The notes under the pieces were generated by a model. That model did no database searches and was not told the origin of the DNA. It worked only from the letters and a program-made list of their open reading frames with translations. Positions 44,070-52,204 of a DNA stretch of 64,000 nt are shown here, one piece after another (the first letter of the stretch is position 1; every line of letters begins with the position of its first letter). This DNA comes from Aminobacter ciceronei (GTDB lineage: Bacteria; Pseudomonadota; Alphaproteobacteria; Rhizobiales; Rhizobiaceae), in the NCBI RefSeq assembly GCF_014138625.1, contig NZ_JACJHY010000019.1, positions 37,652 to 101,651 on the forward strand. The letters are read 5' to 3'. A program made the translations under genes and the position numbers.

Positions 44070-45605
44070 TCAGCCGCGAAGCGGCGGCAGCCAGGTATCA
44101 CCGGTCCAGCCGTTCTGGTCGTAGTCGGCCATGCAGGTGTCGACGAGTTCTTCCATCGCCTTCAGGCGACCGCCGCGCTCGGCACCCTTCAGCACCTGCA
44201 GACGGACCTCTTCGGGCGCGCCGGCGTAGTTCAGCTCGTAGAGCGCGTGACGGCCGCCGAACTCGGTACCGGTCGCATCCCACAGAAGCTTCATGATCTT
44301 GATCCGCTCGACATGGCCCATGTCGTTGGAGCCGCGAACATACTTGGCGAGGTAGGGATTGATGTCGGGATTGTCGAAATCGGCGGCGGAGGAGGGGAGG
44401 TAAATCAGGCCCGAGGCGATGACCTTGCGGACCGTCTCGATCACGCGTGGATAGGCCTCCGACATGAAGGTCCGGTAGGATAGCGCGGCCTCGAGATTGG
44501 GAAGCACGGCACCATTCGCCCATGGGATCGGGTTGTAGGCCATGGCATTTGAGAAGCTCCAGAACATGTGCCTGAGCGCGATGACCTCGCCCAGCGCTGC
44601 CTGGTTGCCGCGGAAGGCATCGCCGCCGGTGGCGCGCAGCGCCTTGGCCAGCAGGCCGGCGAGGAAATCGAGCTTGACGGCAAAGCGCGTGCAACCCTGG
44701 AAGCAGTAGCCATGCATGAAGCCGGAAGCGGGATGGAACGACAGAATCTTCGGTGCGTCGCGCAGCACCAGCACGTCCTCCCAGGGGATGAAGACATTGT
44801 CCAGCACCAGGATCGCGTCGTTCTCGTCGAAGCGCGACGACAGCGGATAGTCGAAGGGTGTACCGACTGTGTTGGCCGTCTGCTCGTAGGAGACACGGCA
44901 GAACATCTTGATGCCGGGCGCGTTCATCGGAACGATGAACATCACCGACAGCGAAGGATCCTCGGTGACCGTGGCCGAACTCTGGGCCAGGAAATTGTAA
45001 TGCGTCAGTGCCGACGATGTCGCCACCACCTTGGCGCCCGAGACATAGATGCCGGCGTCGGTTTCCCTGGTGATGTGCACGAACACATCCTTGACCGCGT
45101 CGGCCGGTTTGTGGCGGTCGATCGGCGGGTTGACGATGGCGTGGTTCATGAACAGGACGGATTCCTGCGCTCGCTTATGCCACGACAGTGCGTTGTCCTT
45201 GAACGGGCCGTACCAGTCGGCATTGGCGCCGAGCGTGTTCATCAACGCCGCCTTGTAGTCGGCAGTCCGCCCCATCCAGCCATAAGACATGCGCGCCCAT
45301 TCGGCGATCGCGCCCTGCTGGGCGACAAGTTCCTGCGACGAGCGCGCGACGCGGAAGTATTTGTGGGTGAAGCCGCCCGAACCGGTGTCGGTCGGCGACG
45401 TCAGGCTGTCCTTGCGCTTGGAGTCGTGCAGCGCATCATAGAGCCGGGCCAGCGAGCGGGCCGAGTTGCGCATCGCCGGATGCGAGGTGACGTCGGCCAC
45501 GCGTTCGCCATTGATATAGACCTCGCGCCCGTCCTTCAGGCTTTCGAGATATTCAGCGCCTGTGAATGGCCTGGTCTTGTCTTGGCGGAAATCTTCGGAA
45601 CGCAC
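44070..45605 (-). CDS. FADH2-dependent aromatic monooxygenase, HpaB family
   Basis: 511-residue large component of a 4-hydroxyphenylacetate 3-monooxygenase-type enzyme. It shares the acyl-CoA-dehydrogenase-like fold, with GREVYINGERVADVTSHP near the N-terminus, a mid-region VNPPIDRHKPADAV and NAPGIKMFCRVSYE. The partner HpaC-like reductase is immediately downstream. GTG start at 45605 with GGGGAGGA upstream. Substrate could be 4-hydroxyphenylacetate or another phenol; downstream meta-cleavage genes are absent from the window, so the call is to family only. Confidence 0.88.
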   Translation of the reverse strand: MRSEDFRQDKTRPFTGAEYLESLKDGREVYINGERVADVTSHPAMRNSARSLARLYDALHDSKRKDSLTSPTDTGSGGFTHKYFRVARSSQELVAQQGAIAEWARMSYGWMGRTADYKAALMNTLGANADWYGPFKDNALSWHKRAQESVLFMNHAIVNPPIDRHKPADAVKDVFVHITRETDAGIYVSGAKVVATSSALTHYNFLAQSSATVTEDPSLSVMFIVPMNAPGIKMFCRVSYEQTANTVGTPFDYPLSSRFDENDAILVLDNVFIPWEDVLVLRDAPKILSFHPASGFMHGYCFQGCTRFAVKLDFLAGLLAKALRATGGDAFRGNQAALGEVIALRHMFWSFSNAMAYNPIPWANGAVLPNLEAALSYRTFMSEAYPRVIETVRKVIASGLIYLPSSAADFDNPDINPYLAKYVRGSNDMGHVERIKIMKLLWDATGTEFGGRHALYELNYAGAPEEVRLQVLKGAERGGRLKAMEELVDTCMADYDQNGWTGDTWLPPLRG

Positions 45606-45695
45606 GCTGTCCTCCCCTGATGATACCCGAACCTAGCGCGAAAGGAGCGGGCAGGGGATGGACAGGTTGCCAAATTCGCTTGTACTTTTTCCGGA

Positions 45696-46568
45696 ATGCA
45701 ATCCGATCCCAACATTCCGAGCTTTTTCGTCTATGGCGAGCCGAGCCGCCTCCTCGAAGTCGGCTTTCTCCATGTCGAGGCTGTAAGCGACAGAAAAGAC
45801 ATCCATTTCGGCAAGGTTCGAGCGCATCGACACCCGCATATGGGCCAGATCACATTGTGGACCCAGGGTAGTGGCCACTACCGGATCGAAGACACGTCAT
45901 GGGACTTTTCCGCGCCAGCGGTCAGTTTCGTTCCCAGCAGTATCGTCCATGGTTTCGACGTCGAGCCTGATGCCGACGCGACAGTGGTTTCCATAGCCGA
46001 CGACATGCTCAAGGATCTGGCACGGCAGCTTCAGCTGTCGCTCGACACGCCGGTTTTCGTCGCCGGCCAGGGCGAAAGCGACAGCTGGCGCCGGCTTGCA
46101 ACGGTCGTCGAAACATTGGCCTCCGAGTATCGCGACGACGCGCCACTGGCCGGAAAGCTGATGCCTGAACTGGCGGCCTCAGCGCTGTGTTACATCGCGC
46201 GGCTCAACCACAGTCAGCCGCAGGCGGTAGGATCACCCGCTGTCGTTCTTGCGACGGCGTTGCGCGGAGCCGTCGAAGCGCATTATCGCGAAGCCTGGCT
46301 TGTCGACGACTATGTCGCGGCACTGGCGACGACCCCGCACCTGCTCGACAAGGCCGCGCGCCAGGTGCTGGGCATGTCGGTCAAGGACGTGGTGCTGGAG
46401 CGGCGTTTGCTCGAAGCCAAGCGGCTCTTGATGTTCACCATCCGGCCGGTCGAGGACATCGCCTTTGAGACCGGCTTCGGCGACCCGGCTTATTTCTCGC
46501 GCTTTTTCCGCCGCCGCTGCGGCGAAGCGCCTTCAACTTGGCGTAGACGCCAGATCGAGGCGCAGTAG
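45696..46568 (+). CDS. AraC-family regulator with N-terminal cupin (HpaA/PobR-like)
   Basis: 290 residues: an N-terminal cupin sensor domain (HRHPHMGQITLWTQGSGHYR) and a C-terminal HTH pair (LDKAARQVLGMSVKDVVLER, then DIAFETGFGDPAYFSRFF). AraC proteins of this shape activate hydroxyphenylacetate or hydroxybenzoate genes. Divergent from the hpaB-like gene across 90 nt, so it is the likely activator. The ATG at 45696 has only CCGGA upstream. Confidence 0.88.
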   Translation: MQSDPNIPSFFVYGEPSRLLEVGFLHVEAVSDRKDIHFGKVRAHRHPHMGQITLWTQGSGHYRIEDTSWDFSAPAVSFVPSSIVHGFDVEPDADATVVSIADDMLKDLARQLQLSLDTPVFVAGQGESDSWRRLATVVETLASEYRDDAPLAGKLMPELAASALCYIARLNHSQPQAVGSPAVVLATALRGAVEAHYREAWLVDDYVAALATTPHLLDKAARQVLGMSVKDVVLERRLLEAKRLLMFTIRPVEDIAFETGFGDPAYFSRFFRRRCGEAPSTWRRRQIEAQ

Positions 46569-46655
46569 AGATGCCGGGGCGGACAACCGGGCGAAATCGA
46601 CGAGGTACTGTTACACCTGCCCTCATTCCTGCGGGGGCGTGCATCCCTTATGATC

Positions 46656-46704
46656 GTCGAGAACTCCATTTCTCGACCGTTGAGGCAGCGACTGTCTCGC
46701 TGCC
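46656..46704. terminator. Tandem hairpins between convergent genes
   Basis: GTCGAGAA/TTCTCGAC (46656-46663 and 46670-46677) and GGCAGCGA/TCGCTGCC (46684-46691 and 46697-46704) are two perfect 8-bp stems. They lie in the 153-nt gap where the AraC gene and the fpr-ending operon converge. No T-run follows on either strand, so termination strength is uncertain. Confidence 0.5.
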
Positions 46705-46721
46705 GCCGCATCGCAGCCCAA

Positions 46722-47498
46722 CTAAGCTCTCTCTGCAAAAGCCTTCTCGACGACGTAGTCGCCAGGTATCGAGCTGTTGCCCTCACGCATACCGAGCCCT
46801 TCGAGGATCTCGCGCATGTCAGCGATGAAAGCAGGGCTGCCGCAAAGCATTGCTCGGTCATTTTCTGCTGAAATCTCCGGCAGGCCGATGTCTGACACAA
46901 GTGTGCTCGCGCGGACGAGGTCAGTGATCCGGCCGCGGTTGCGGAAGGGTTCCCGCGTCACGGTGGGGTAGTAGATCAGCTTTTCCGACAGCAATTCGCC
47001 GAAATACTCGTTGGCCGGGAATTCCTCGGTGATCTGTTGTTTGTAGGCCAGTTCGTCTGTTTGCCGGCAACCATGCACCAGCACGACATGCTCATAGCGT
47101 TCAAAGGTTTCAGGGTCGCGGATGAGGCTCATGAAAGGAGCCAGCCCCGTGCCCGTACCGAACAAGTAGAGATTGCGGCCTGGCGTGAGATTGGCAAGCA
47201 GCAGCGTACCTGTCGCCTTGCGGCCGACCACGATGCTGTCGCCAACAGTGAGGTGCTGGAGCCGCGAGGTCAGCGGGCCATTCTGCACCTTGATCGACAG
47301 GAACTCGAGCGTTTCGTCATGATTTGGGCTGACCACGCTGTAGGCCCGCAGCAGCGGCTTGCCATCCACCTCCAGCCCGATCATGGCGAACTGGCCATTC
47401 TCGAAGCGGAACGCCGGATCGCGTGTCGTGGTGAAGGAGAAAAGTGTGTCGGTCCAGTGATGCACGCTCAACACCTGCTGTTGGGTAAGGTTGCTCAT
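46722..47498 (-). CDS. fpr: Ferredoxin-NADP(+) reductase
   Basis: 258-residue plant-type FNR of the bacterial Fpr subclass. FAD motif RAYSVVSPN, NADP-binding GTGTGLAPFMSLIRD and MLCGSPAFIADM, and the C-terminal GDYVVEKAFAE characteristic of proteobacterial Fpr. It links ferredoxin and NADPH pools. It is the last gene of the kor-liv operon, which also has a ferredoxin gene divergently encoded, so it probably reoxidises ferredoxin reduced by KorABCD. GAGGAG lies about 7 nt before the ATG. Confidence 0.92.
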   Translation of the reverse strand: MSNLTQQQVLSVHHWTDTLFSFTTTRDPAFRFENGQFAMIGLEVDGKPLLRAYSVVSPNHDETLEFLSIKVQNGPLTSRLQHLTVGDSIVVGRKATGTLLLANLTPGRNLYLFGTGTGLAPFMSLIRDPETFERYEHVVLVHGCRQTDELAYKQQITEEFPANEYFGELLSEKLIYYPTVTREPFRNRGRITDLVRASTLVSDIGLPEISAENDRAMLCGSPAFIADMREILEGLGMREGNSSIPGDYVVEKAFAERA

Positions 47499-47562
47499 TC
47501 CCCGTGCTCCTCGCTAAGGGTTCAGGTCCGTTTGGACGGTGGACGTGTGGGTGGGTACTCGG

Positions 47563-48267
47563 CTAGACGGCCAGGTGCCGTTGCTTGATGTCAGGGTCGG
47601 CGTCAAACTCCTGCCAACTGCCGCGGAAGGCGATGCGGCCGGTGTCCATCACCAGCACCGTGTCGGTTGTCTGCCTGGCAAACCAGATGTTCTGTTCGCA
47701 CAACAGCAGCGCTGCCTGCTCGGCCTCGCACAGTTCATGCACGCTGATGGCAAGCTGCTCGACGATCGCCGGTGCCAGCCCCTCGGTCGGCTCGTCCAGC
47801 AGAAGCAACCGCGGGCGGCAGGCGATTGCCCTGGCAATCGCCACCATCTGCTGCTGGCCGCCGCTGATCTGGCCGCCGCCGCGTTCGCTGATCGGCTGCA
47901 GCATCGGGAAGCGGTCGACGATCTCCTGAGCAGGAATGGGCGTACGGCCGGGCGCGGTTGCATAGGCAGCCATCCTGATGTTCTCGCGCACCGTCAGATG
48001 CTGGTAGATACGTCGGTCCTCCGGTACCAGCTGCAGGCCGAGCCGTGCCCGCATGAACGCCGGCAGGCCCTTGAGCGACCGGCCCTCCCAGCGGACCTCG
48101 CCGTCGACGGTCGGGCCGGCATTCATGATCGACTTCAAGAGCGTCGACTTGCCCGCGCCATTGCGGCCGATCACGGCCACCCGGCCGAGGACGGGAACAT
48201 CGAGGTCGACGCCGTGCAGGATGTGGCTGCTGCCATAGAAGGCGTTAATACGGTTCGCCTCAAGCAT
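47563..48267 (-). CDS. livF: Branched-chain amino acid type ABC transporter ATPase, LivF
   Basis: 234-residue ATPase. Walker A GRNGAGKSTLL, ISGGQQQMVAIARA signature, Walker B LLLLDEPTEGLAP. LivF has no extension after the core, as here. ATG 48267 with AAGGAGG upstream is used; it overlaps livG by 8 nt. A longer frame to 48324 lies inside livG. A 64-nt gap with a small hairpin (GTCC-GTTT-GGAC) separates it from fpr. Confidence 0.93.
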   Translation of the reverse strand: MLEANRINAFYGSSHILHGVDLDVPVLGRVAVIGRNGAGKSTLLKSIMNAGPTVDGEVRWEGRSLKGLPAFMRARLGLQLVPEDRRIYQHLTVRENIRMAAYATAPGRTPIPAQEIVDRFPMLQPISERGGGQISGGQQQMVAIARAIACRPRLLLLDEPTEGLAPAIVEQLAISVHELCEAEQAALLLCEQNIWFARQTTDTVLVMDTGRIAFRGSWQEFDADPDIKQRHLAV

Positions 48268-49024
48268 GATGCGCCTCCTTGCCGAGGTAGACGTCGCGCA
48301 CCACAGGGTCGGCGCGGATATCATCGATGCTGCCTTCCGCGATCTTGCGGCCCTGGTTCATCACCATGATACGGTCGGCCAGCCCGAAGATGACGCCCAT
48401 GTCGTGCTCGGTCATGATGACGGTCAGGCCGCTGCCCTTGCCACTGATGCTGCGGATCAGCTCGGTCACGCCAACGCGTTCGCTGGGCGACATGCCTGCG
48501 GTGGGTTCGTCGAGCATCAGAACCTTGGGCCGCCCGGCGAGCGTGATGCCAAGTTCCAGGCGCTTCTTGTCGCCATGCGACAGTTGGGCGGCGGCAATCC
48601 TTGCCTTGCGCTCGAGCGACAGCCTGGCCAGGATTTCACCGGCCTCGTCCACGGTCGCGCGCGACGGTCTGACCTGATACCAGGGGGTGTCCCGCTGTCC
48701 CATGTTCTTGGCGCGCGCCTCGATGGCAACGACGATGTTCTCCTCAGCAGTCATTTCCTTGAAGATGCGCGCCATCTGGAAGGTGCGGCCCATGCCCGCG
48801 CGTGTGCGGCGGTATGCCGGTTCCTTCGTTACATCCTTGCCGAGGAACTCGACGGTGCCCGCCTCGCAGCCGACTTCGCCGGTCATGACCTTGAACAGCG
48901 TCGTCTTGCCGGCGCCATTGGGGCCGATGATGGCGAAGGTCTCACCTTCCAGAATCTCCGCCTCGATGCCGTGCAGTACCTTGAGCGCGCCGTAACTCTT
49001 GTCGACGGAATGCAGCCGGATCAT
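48260..49024 (-). CDS. livG: Branched-chain amino acid type ABC transporter ATPase, LivG
   Basis: 254-residue ATPase. Walker A GPNGAGKTTLFKVM, signature LSHGDKKRLELGITLA (a recurrent LivG variant), Walker B VLMLDEPTAGMSP, and the extended C-terminal region of LivG. 5 nt after livM. The set probably imports an acid or amino acid used by the co-encoded Kor and acyl-CoA synthetase-like enzymes. Confidence 0.93.
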   Translation of the reverse strand: MIRLHSVDKSYGALKVLHGIEAEILEGETFAIIGPNGAGKTTLFKVMTGEVGCEAGTVEFLGKDVTKEPAYRRTRAGMGRTFQMARIFKEMTAEENIVVAIEARAKNMGQRDTPWYQVRPSRATVDEAGEILARLSLERKARIAAAQLSHGDKKRLELGITLAGRPKVLMLDEPTAGMSPSERVGVTELIRSISGKGSGLTVIMTEHDMGVIFGLADRIMVMNQGRKIAEGSIDDIRADPVVRDVYLGKEAHHA

Positions 49025-49029
49025 AACGC

Positions 49030-50037
49030 CTACTCCTTCACCGGCCGGAGGGTCGTCGCTTTGGCCTTCGCCTCGGCCCGATATGGATCAGCAAGACGGG
49101 CGACCAGCGCGTTCCAGGCACCGGCCACGCCAGTGGGAAACAGCAGTACGACACCAAGCAGGATGCCGCCGGTGATGATCTCCTGGATGCCGACCAGGGT
49201 GCGCGTCGAGAACTCGATTGCGGAGAACAGGAAGGCACCGATCATCGGCCCCCAGAAGGACGAAGCACCGCCAAGAAGGGTGAACAGTATCGGTTGCGTC
49301 GAGCGCATCATGTTGCCGATGTCAGGCGTGACGATCTGGGCCCAGGGCGCGAAGAGCGAGCCCGCACAGGCGGCAATCGCACCCGAAATGGTGAATGCGA
49401 CCAGGCGGTAGCGATGGGTGTCGACGCCCATGAACGCGGCGCGTTCGGTGTCCAGCCGGATCGTGCGCAACGTGCGACCGAAGCGGCCGTGGGCGATCCA
49501 CCAGCACAGGGCCACCAGAAGAGCGCAGGCGACGCACAGGAACCAGTAGTAGTGGTTGCCTTGGGCGAGATCGACAGTAGCAACGCCGATGGAGGCCTTC
49601 GGCCGGACAATGCTCGGGATGCCGTCCTCCGCACCCAGCCAATGGATCTTGGCGAGCGTGATGCGCAGCAGCTCGGCCAGCGCCAGCGTCAGGATGGCCA
49701 GGAAGATGCCGGTCGACCGCCTGAGCGCCACGACACCGATGGCAAACGCCACCGCTCCGCCAATGGCCGTCGACAGGGCGATCAGCAGCAGGAACTGCCC
49801 TTCATACCCGCCGCGCAGTGTCACTGCCATCGTATAGGCGCCGATGGAAAACAGCCCACCGCTGCCGAAGCTGGCCAGGCCGGCATAACCGAACAGCAGG
49901 TTCCAGGAGAGTGCGAAGACGGCGACAACCATCGTCGTGCCAGCGAGGAACACAAGCCCGGAATTGGCCCAGAAGGGCAGAAGGACAAGCGCTGCCGCAA
50001 GGACAGCGAGCAGAGCGCCCGAAATGGTGCGGTTCAT
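49030..50037 (-). CDS. livM: Branched-chain amino acid type ABC permease, LivM
   Basis: 335-residue permease with about ten hydrophobic helices. FALSWNLLFGYAGLASFGSGG is the LivM hallmark in its first half, and RAAFMGVDTHRYRLVAFTIS is the ATPase-coupling loop. Start 50037 overlaps livH by 4 nt (ATGA). Confidence 0.92.
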   Translation of the reverse strand: MNRTISGALLAVLAAALVLLPFWANSGLVFLAGTTMVVAVFALSWNLLFGYAGLASFGSGGLFSIGAYTMAVTLRGGYEGQFLLLIALSTAIGGAVAFAIGVVALRRSTGIFLAILTLALAELLRITLAKIHWLGAEDGIPSIVRPKASIGVATVDLAQGNHYYWFLCVACALLVALCWWIAHGRFGRTLRTIRLDTERAAFMGVDTHRYRLVAFTISGAIAACAGSLFAPWAQIVTPDIGNMMRSTQPILFTLLGGASSFWGPMIGAFLFSAIEFSTRTLVGIQEIITGGILLGVVLLFPTGVAGAWNALVARLADPYRAEAKAKATTLRPVKE

Positions 50038-50897
50038 AGCCGGCTCTCCCCGAGTATGCCGTTCGGCCACATCAGCAGGAAGGCGACCATGCCGACATAG
50101 ACGGCAACGCCCGGATAGGCCGGCAGGAACATTGTGTTGAGGCCGTCGATCAGGCCGAGCAGGATGGCGGCGATAAAGGCGCCGCGGACATTGCCCAGCC
50201 CGCCGATGACAACGGTGATGAAGGCGAGCAGCAGGAAGGTGTCACCGAGCGCCGGCGACAGCGTCTGATTGGGCAGCAGCAGTCCGCCGGCAAGCCCGGC
50301 AAGGGCAAAGCTGCCGCCAACCGCCGCCATGATGCCCGCCGGAACGTTGATGCCCAGCAATTCGGCCATCCAGCCGTCACGGGCGATCGCGGTGATCATC
50401 TTGCCGGCCCAGGCCCGATGGATGACGAAGTCGAGTACCAGGAAAACGACGATGCCGGAGCCGATGATGAACAGCGAAAAGGACGGCACGAACAGACCGA
50501 AGATGTCGACACCGGTATCGATGCCGGGCGGCGGATCGACCGACAGGAATTCCAGTCCCCAGACAAGCTTCACGAAGCCCACACAGACAAGCATCACCGC
50601 GAAGGTAGCGATCAGCATGTAGTGTTCGTCGACATGCTGAATGCGCCGAAGGACGAAACGCTGGACAACGATCCCGAGGACGCCCACCACCAGCGCCGCA
50701 ACGACGGCCGCGGCAACCAGCGCCAGGACCGAACGCGGAGCCGAGCCGACGAGCGAGCTCGCGACATAGGCGCCGATCATGAAGAAGGCGCCATGGGCGA
50801 AGTTGAGGATGCGCATGATCCCGAAGACGAGGGTCAGACCCGCGGCGACGAGGAACACGGCCATCCCGGTCGTGAGACCGTTGACCAGCGTGAACAT
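50034..50897 (-). CDS. livH: Branched-chain amino acid type ABC permease, LivH
   Basis: 287-residue permease. NGLTTGMAVFLVAAGLTLVF and MRILNFAHGAFFMIGAYV are typical of LivH. Later TVVIGGLGNVRGAFIAAILL and the C-terminal end overlap livM. AGGCGG lies 7 nt before the ATG. Confidence 0.92.
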   Translation of the reverse strand: MFTLVNGLTTGMAVFLVAAGLTLVFGIMRILNFAHGAFFMIGAYVASSLVGSAPRSVLALVAAAVVAALVVGVLGIVVQRFVLRRIQHVDEHYMLIATFAVMLVCVGFVKLVWGLEFLSVDPPPGIDTGVDIFGLFVPSFSLFIIGSGIVVFLVLDFVIHRAWAGKMITAIARDGWMAELLGINVPAGIMAAVGGSFALAGLAGGLLLPNQTLSPALGDTFLLLAFITVVIGGLGNVRGAFIAAILLGLIDGLNTMFLPAYPGVAVYVGMVAFLLMWPNGILGESRL

Positions 50898-50911
50898 CTG
50901 ATTTTCCGCCT

Positions 50912-52156
50912 CTAGTTGAGCTTGGAGCCAGGAGTTGCCTTCTCCAGGAACTCCGCGCCCGGAAGCTGCGCCGTCTCGAACACGCTCCAGCCATTGGCAT
51001 TCTTGTCGTCGCGGCCGAAGCGGATGTAGGTCAGGTCACCGGCAAAGCCGTGGTCTTCCTTGCGGAACTGGATCTTGCCCAGCGCCCCTTGCGGCGTCTC
51101 GGTCTCGATGGTCGGGATCAGCTTGGCCGCGTCGAGCGAACCCGCCTTGGCGACGGCATTAGCGATCGTCAGGATGCTGTCGTGCGAAACGCCGATGTAC
51201 CAGTTCGGATATTCGTCGCCGCGCAGCTTGATGTAGGCCTTGTGGACCTCGTCGCTGACCGGATTGCCCTTGTTGGCAGCCGGATACCAGCCGGTCCAGC
51301 TCCACAGCGACGCAGGCGTGTTGGCGCCCATGGCTTTGGCGATGGCGAACTCGTTGGCACTGTCGCACAGCACCTTGAACTTCTCGTCGAGACCGAAGGT
51401 GCGAGCCTGCTTGTAGTAGCTGATGGCGTCGGCGCCCTGCAGGACGTTGAACAGCCCCGGCGCGCCCGACCCGATGATGTTGGAAATCTGGTTGCGGAAG
51501 TCGGCCCCGCCATAGGGCACCAACACGGGGTCGAGCACCTCGACCTTGCGACCGGCTTTTTCGGTTTCTGCCTTCAGCCCCTTGGTGAAGGCGTTGGTGA
51601 TGTCGGCAAGCGCGGTGACGTCGGAGCGCAGCGTCGCCCACTTCTCGATCTCCGGGTGCTTCTGGGCCATCAGGGTGCCATAGCCGCCGAAGCACATCGG
51701 CGACGAAAAGCCGAGGCGGAAGGCGCGCGGATTGAAGGCTTCATGGGTCAGTGCAAGCGCCGATGCCCCGACCATCACCATGGTGACGTCAGCTTCCTCG
51801 AGCAGCGGCAAGGTGCCGAGCAGGTTGGCGGTGAAGGTGCCCTGGGCGAACAGCTTGATGCCGTTGCCGGTCAGTTCGCGGAAAGCAGTGACGGCACCTT
51901 CGGGCGAGTTCTTGTCGTCACGCACCACCAGCTCGATCTTCGCGCCATTGACGCCGCCGGCAGCATTGAGGCGCTCGACCGCAATCTCGCAACCATCCTT
52001 GATATAGTTGCCGTAGAGCTGGCCCGGGCCGCTCAACGTGGTGATCAGGCCTATGCGTACAGCTTCTCCCTGCTGCGCGCGCAAGATGCCAGGCATAGCC
52101 AGCGCGCCGACGCCCGCTGCCGAGGTCGTCAGAAAATGTCTTCTGTTCAATCGCAT
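50912..52156 (-). CDS. ABC transporter substrate-binding protein, LivJ/family 6 type
   Basis: 414-residue receptor of the periplasmic-binding type I fold. The N-terminus MRLNRRHFLTTSAA has an RRHFL Tat-like motif, then GLITTLSGPGQLYG begins the mature fold. Such longer receptors (over 380 residues) commonly bind aromatic acids, urea or amides rather than leucine. GGGAGGAAG lies upstream. Its ligand should be the substrate of this operon. Confidence 0.9.
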   Translation of the reverse strand: MRLNRRHFLTTSAAGVGALAMPGILRAQQGEAVRIGLITTLSGPGQLYGNYIKDGCEIAVERLNAAGGVNGAKIELVVRDDKNSPEGAVTAFRELTGNGIKLFAQGTFTANLLGTLPLLEEADVTMVMVGASALALTHEAFNPRAFRLGFSSPMCFGGYGTLMAQKHPEIEKWATLRSDVTALADITNAFTKGLKAETEKAGRKVEVLDPVLVPYGGADFRNQISNIIGSGAPGLFNVLQGADAISYYKQARTFGLDEKFKVLCDSANEFAIAKAMGANTPASLWSWTGWYPAANKGNPVSDEVHKAYIKLRGDEYPNWYIGVSHDSILTIANAVAKAGSLDAAKLIPTIETETPQGALGKIQFRKEDHGFAGDLTYIRFGRDDKNANGWSVFETAQLPGAEFLEKATPGSKLN

Positions 52157-52204
52157 GTCTTCCTCCCAAAAGACCGGGGCTTCCTCCTCCCCGGATGAAT
52201 GCGG

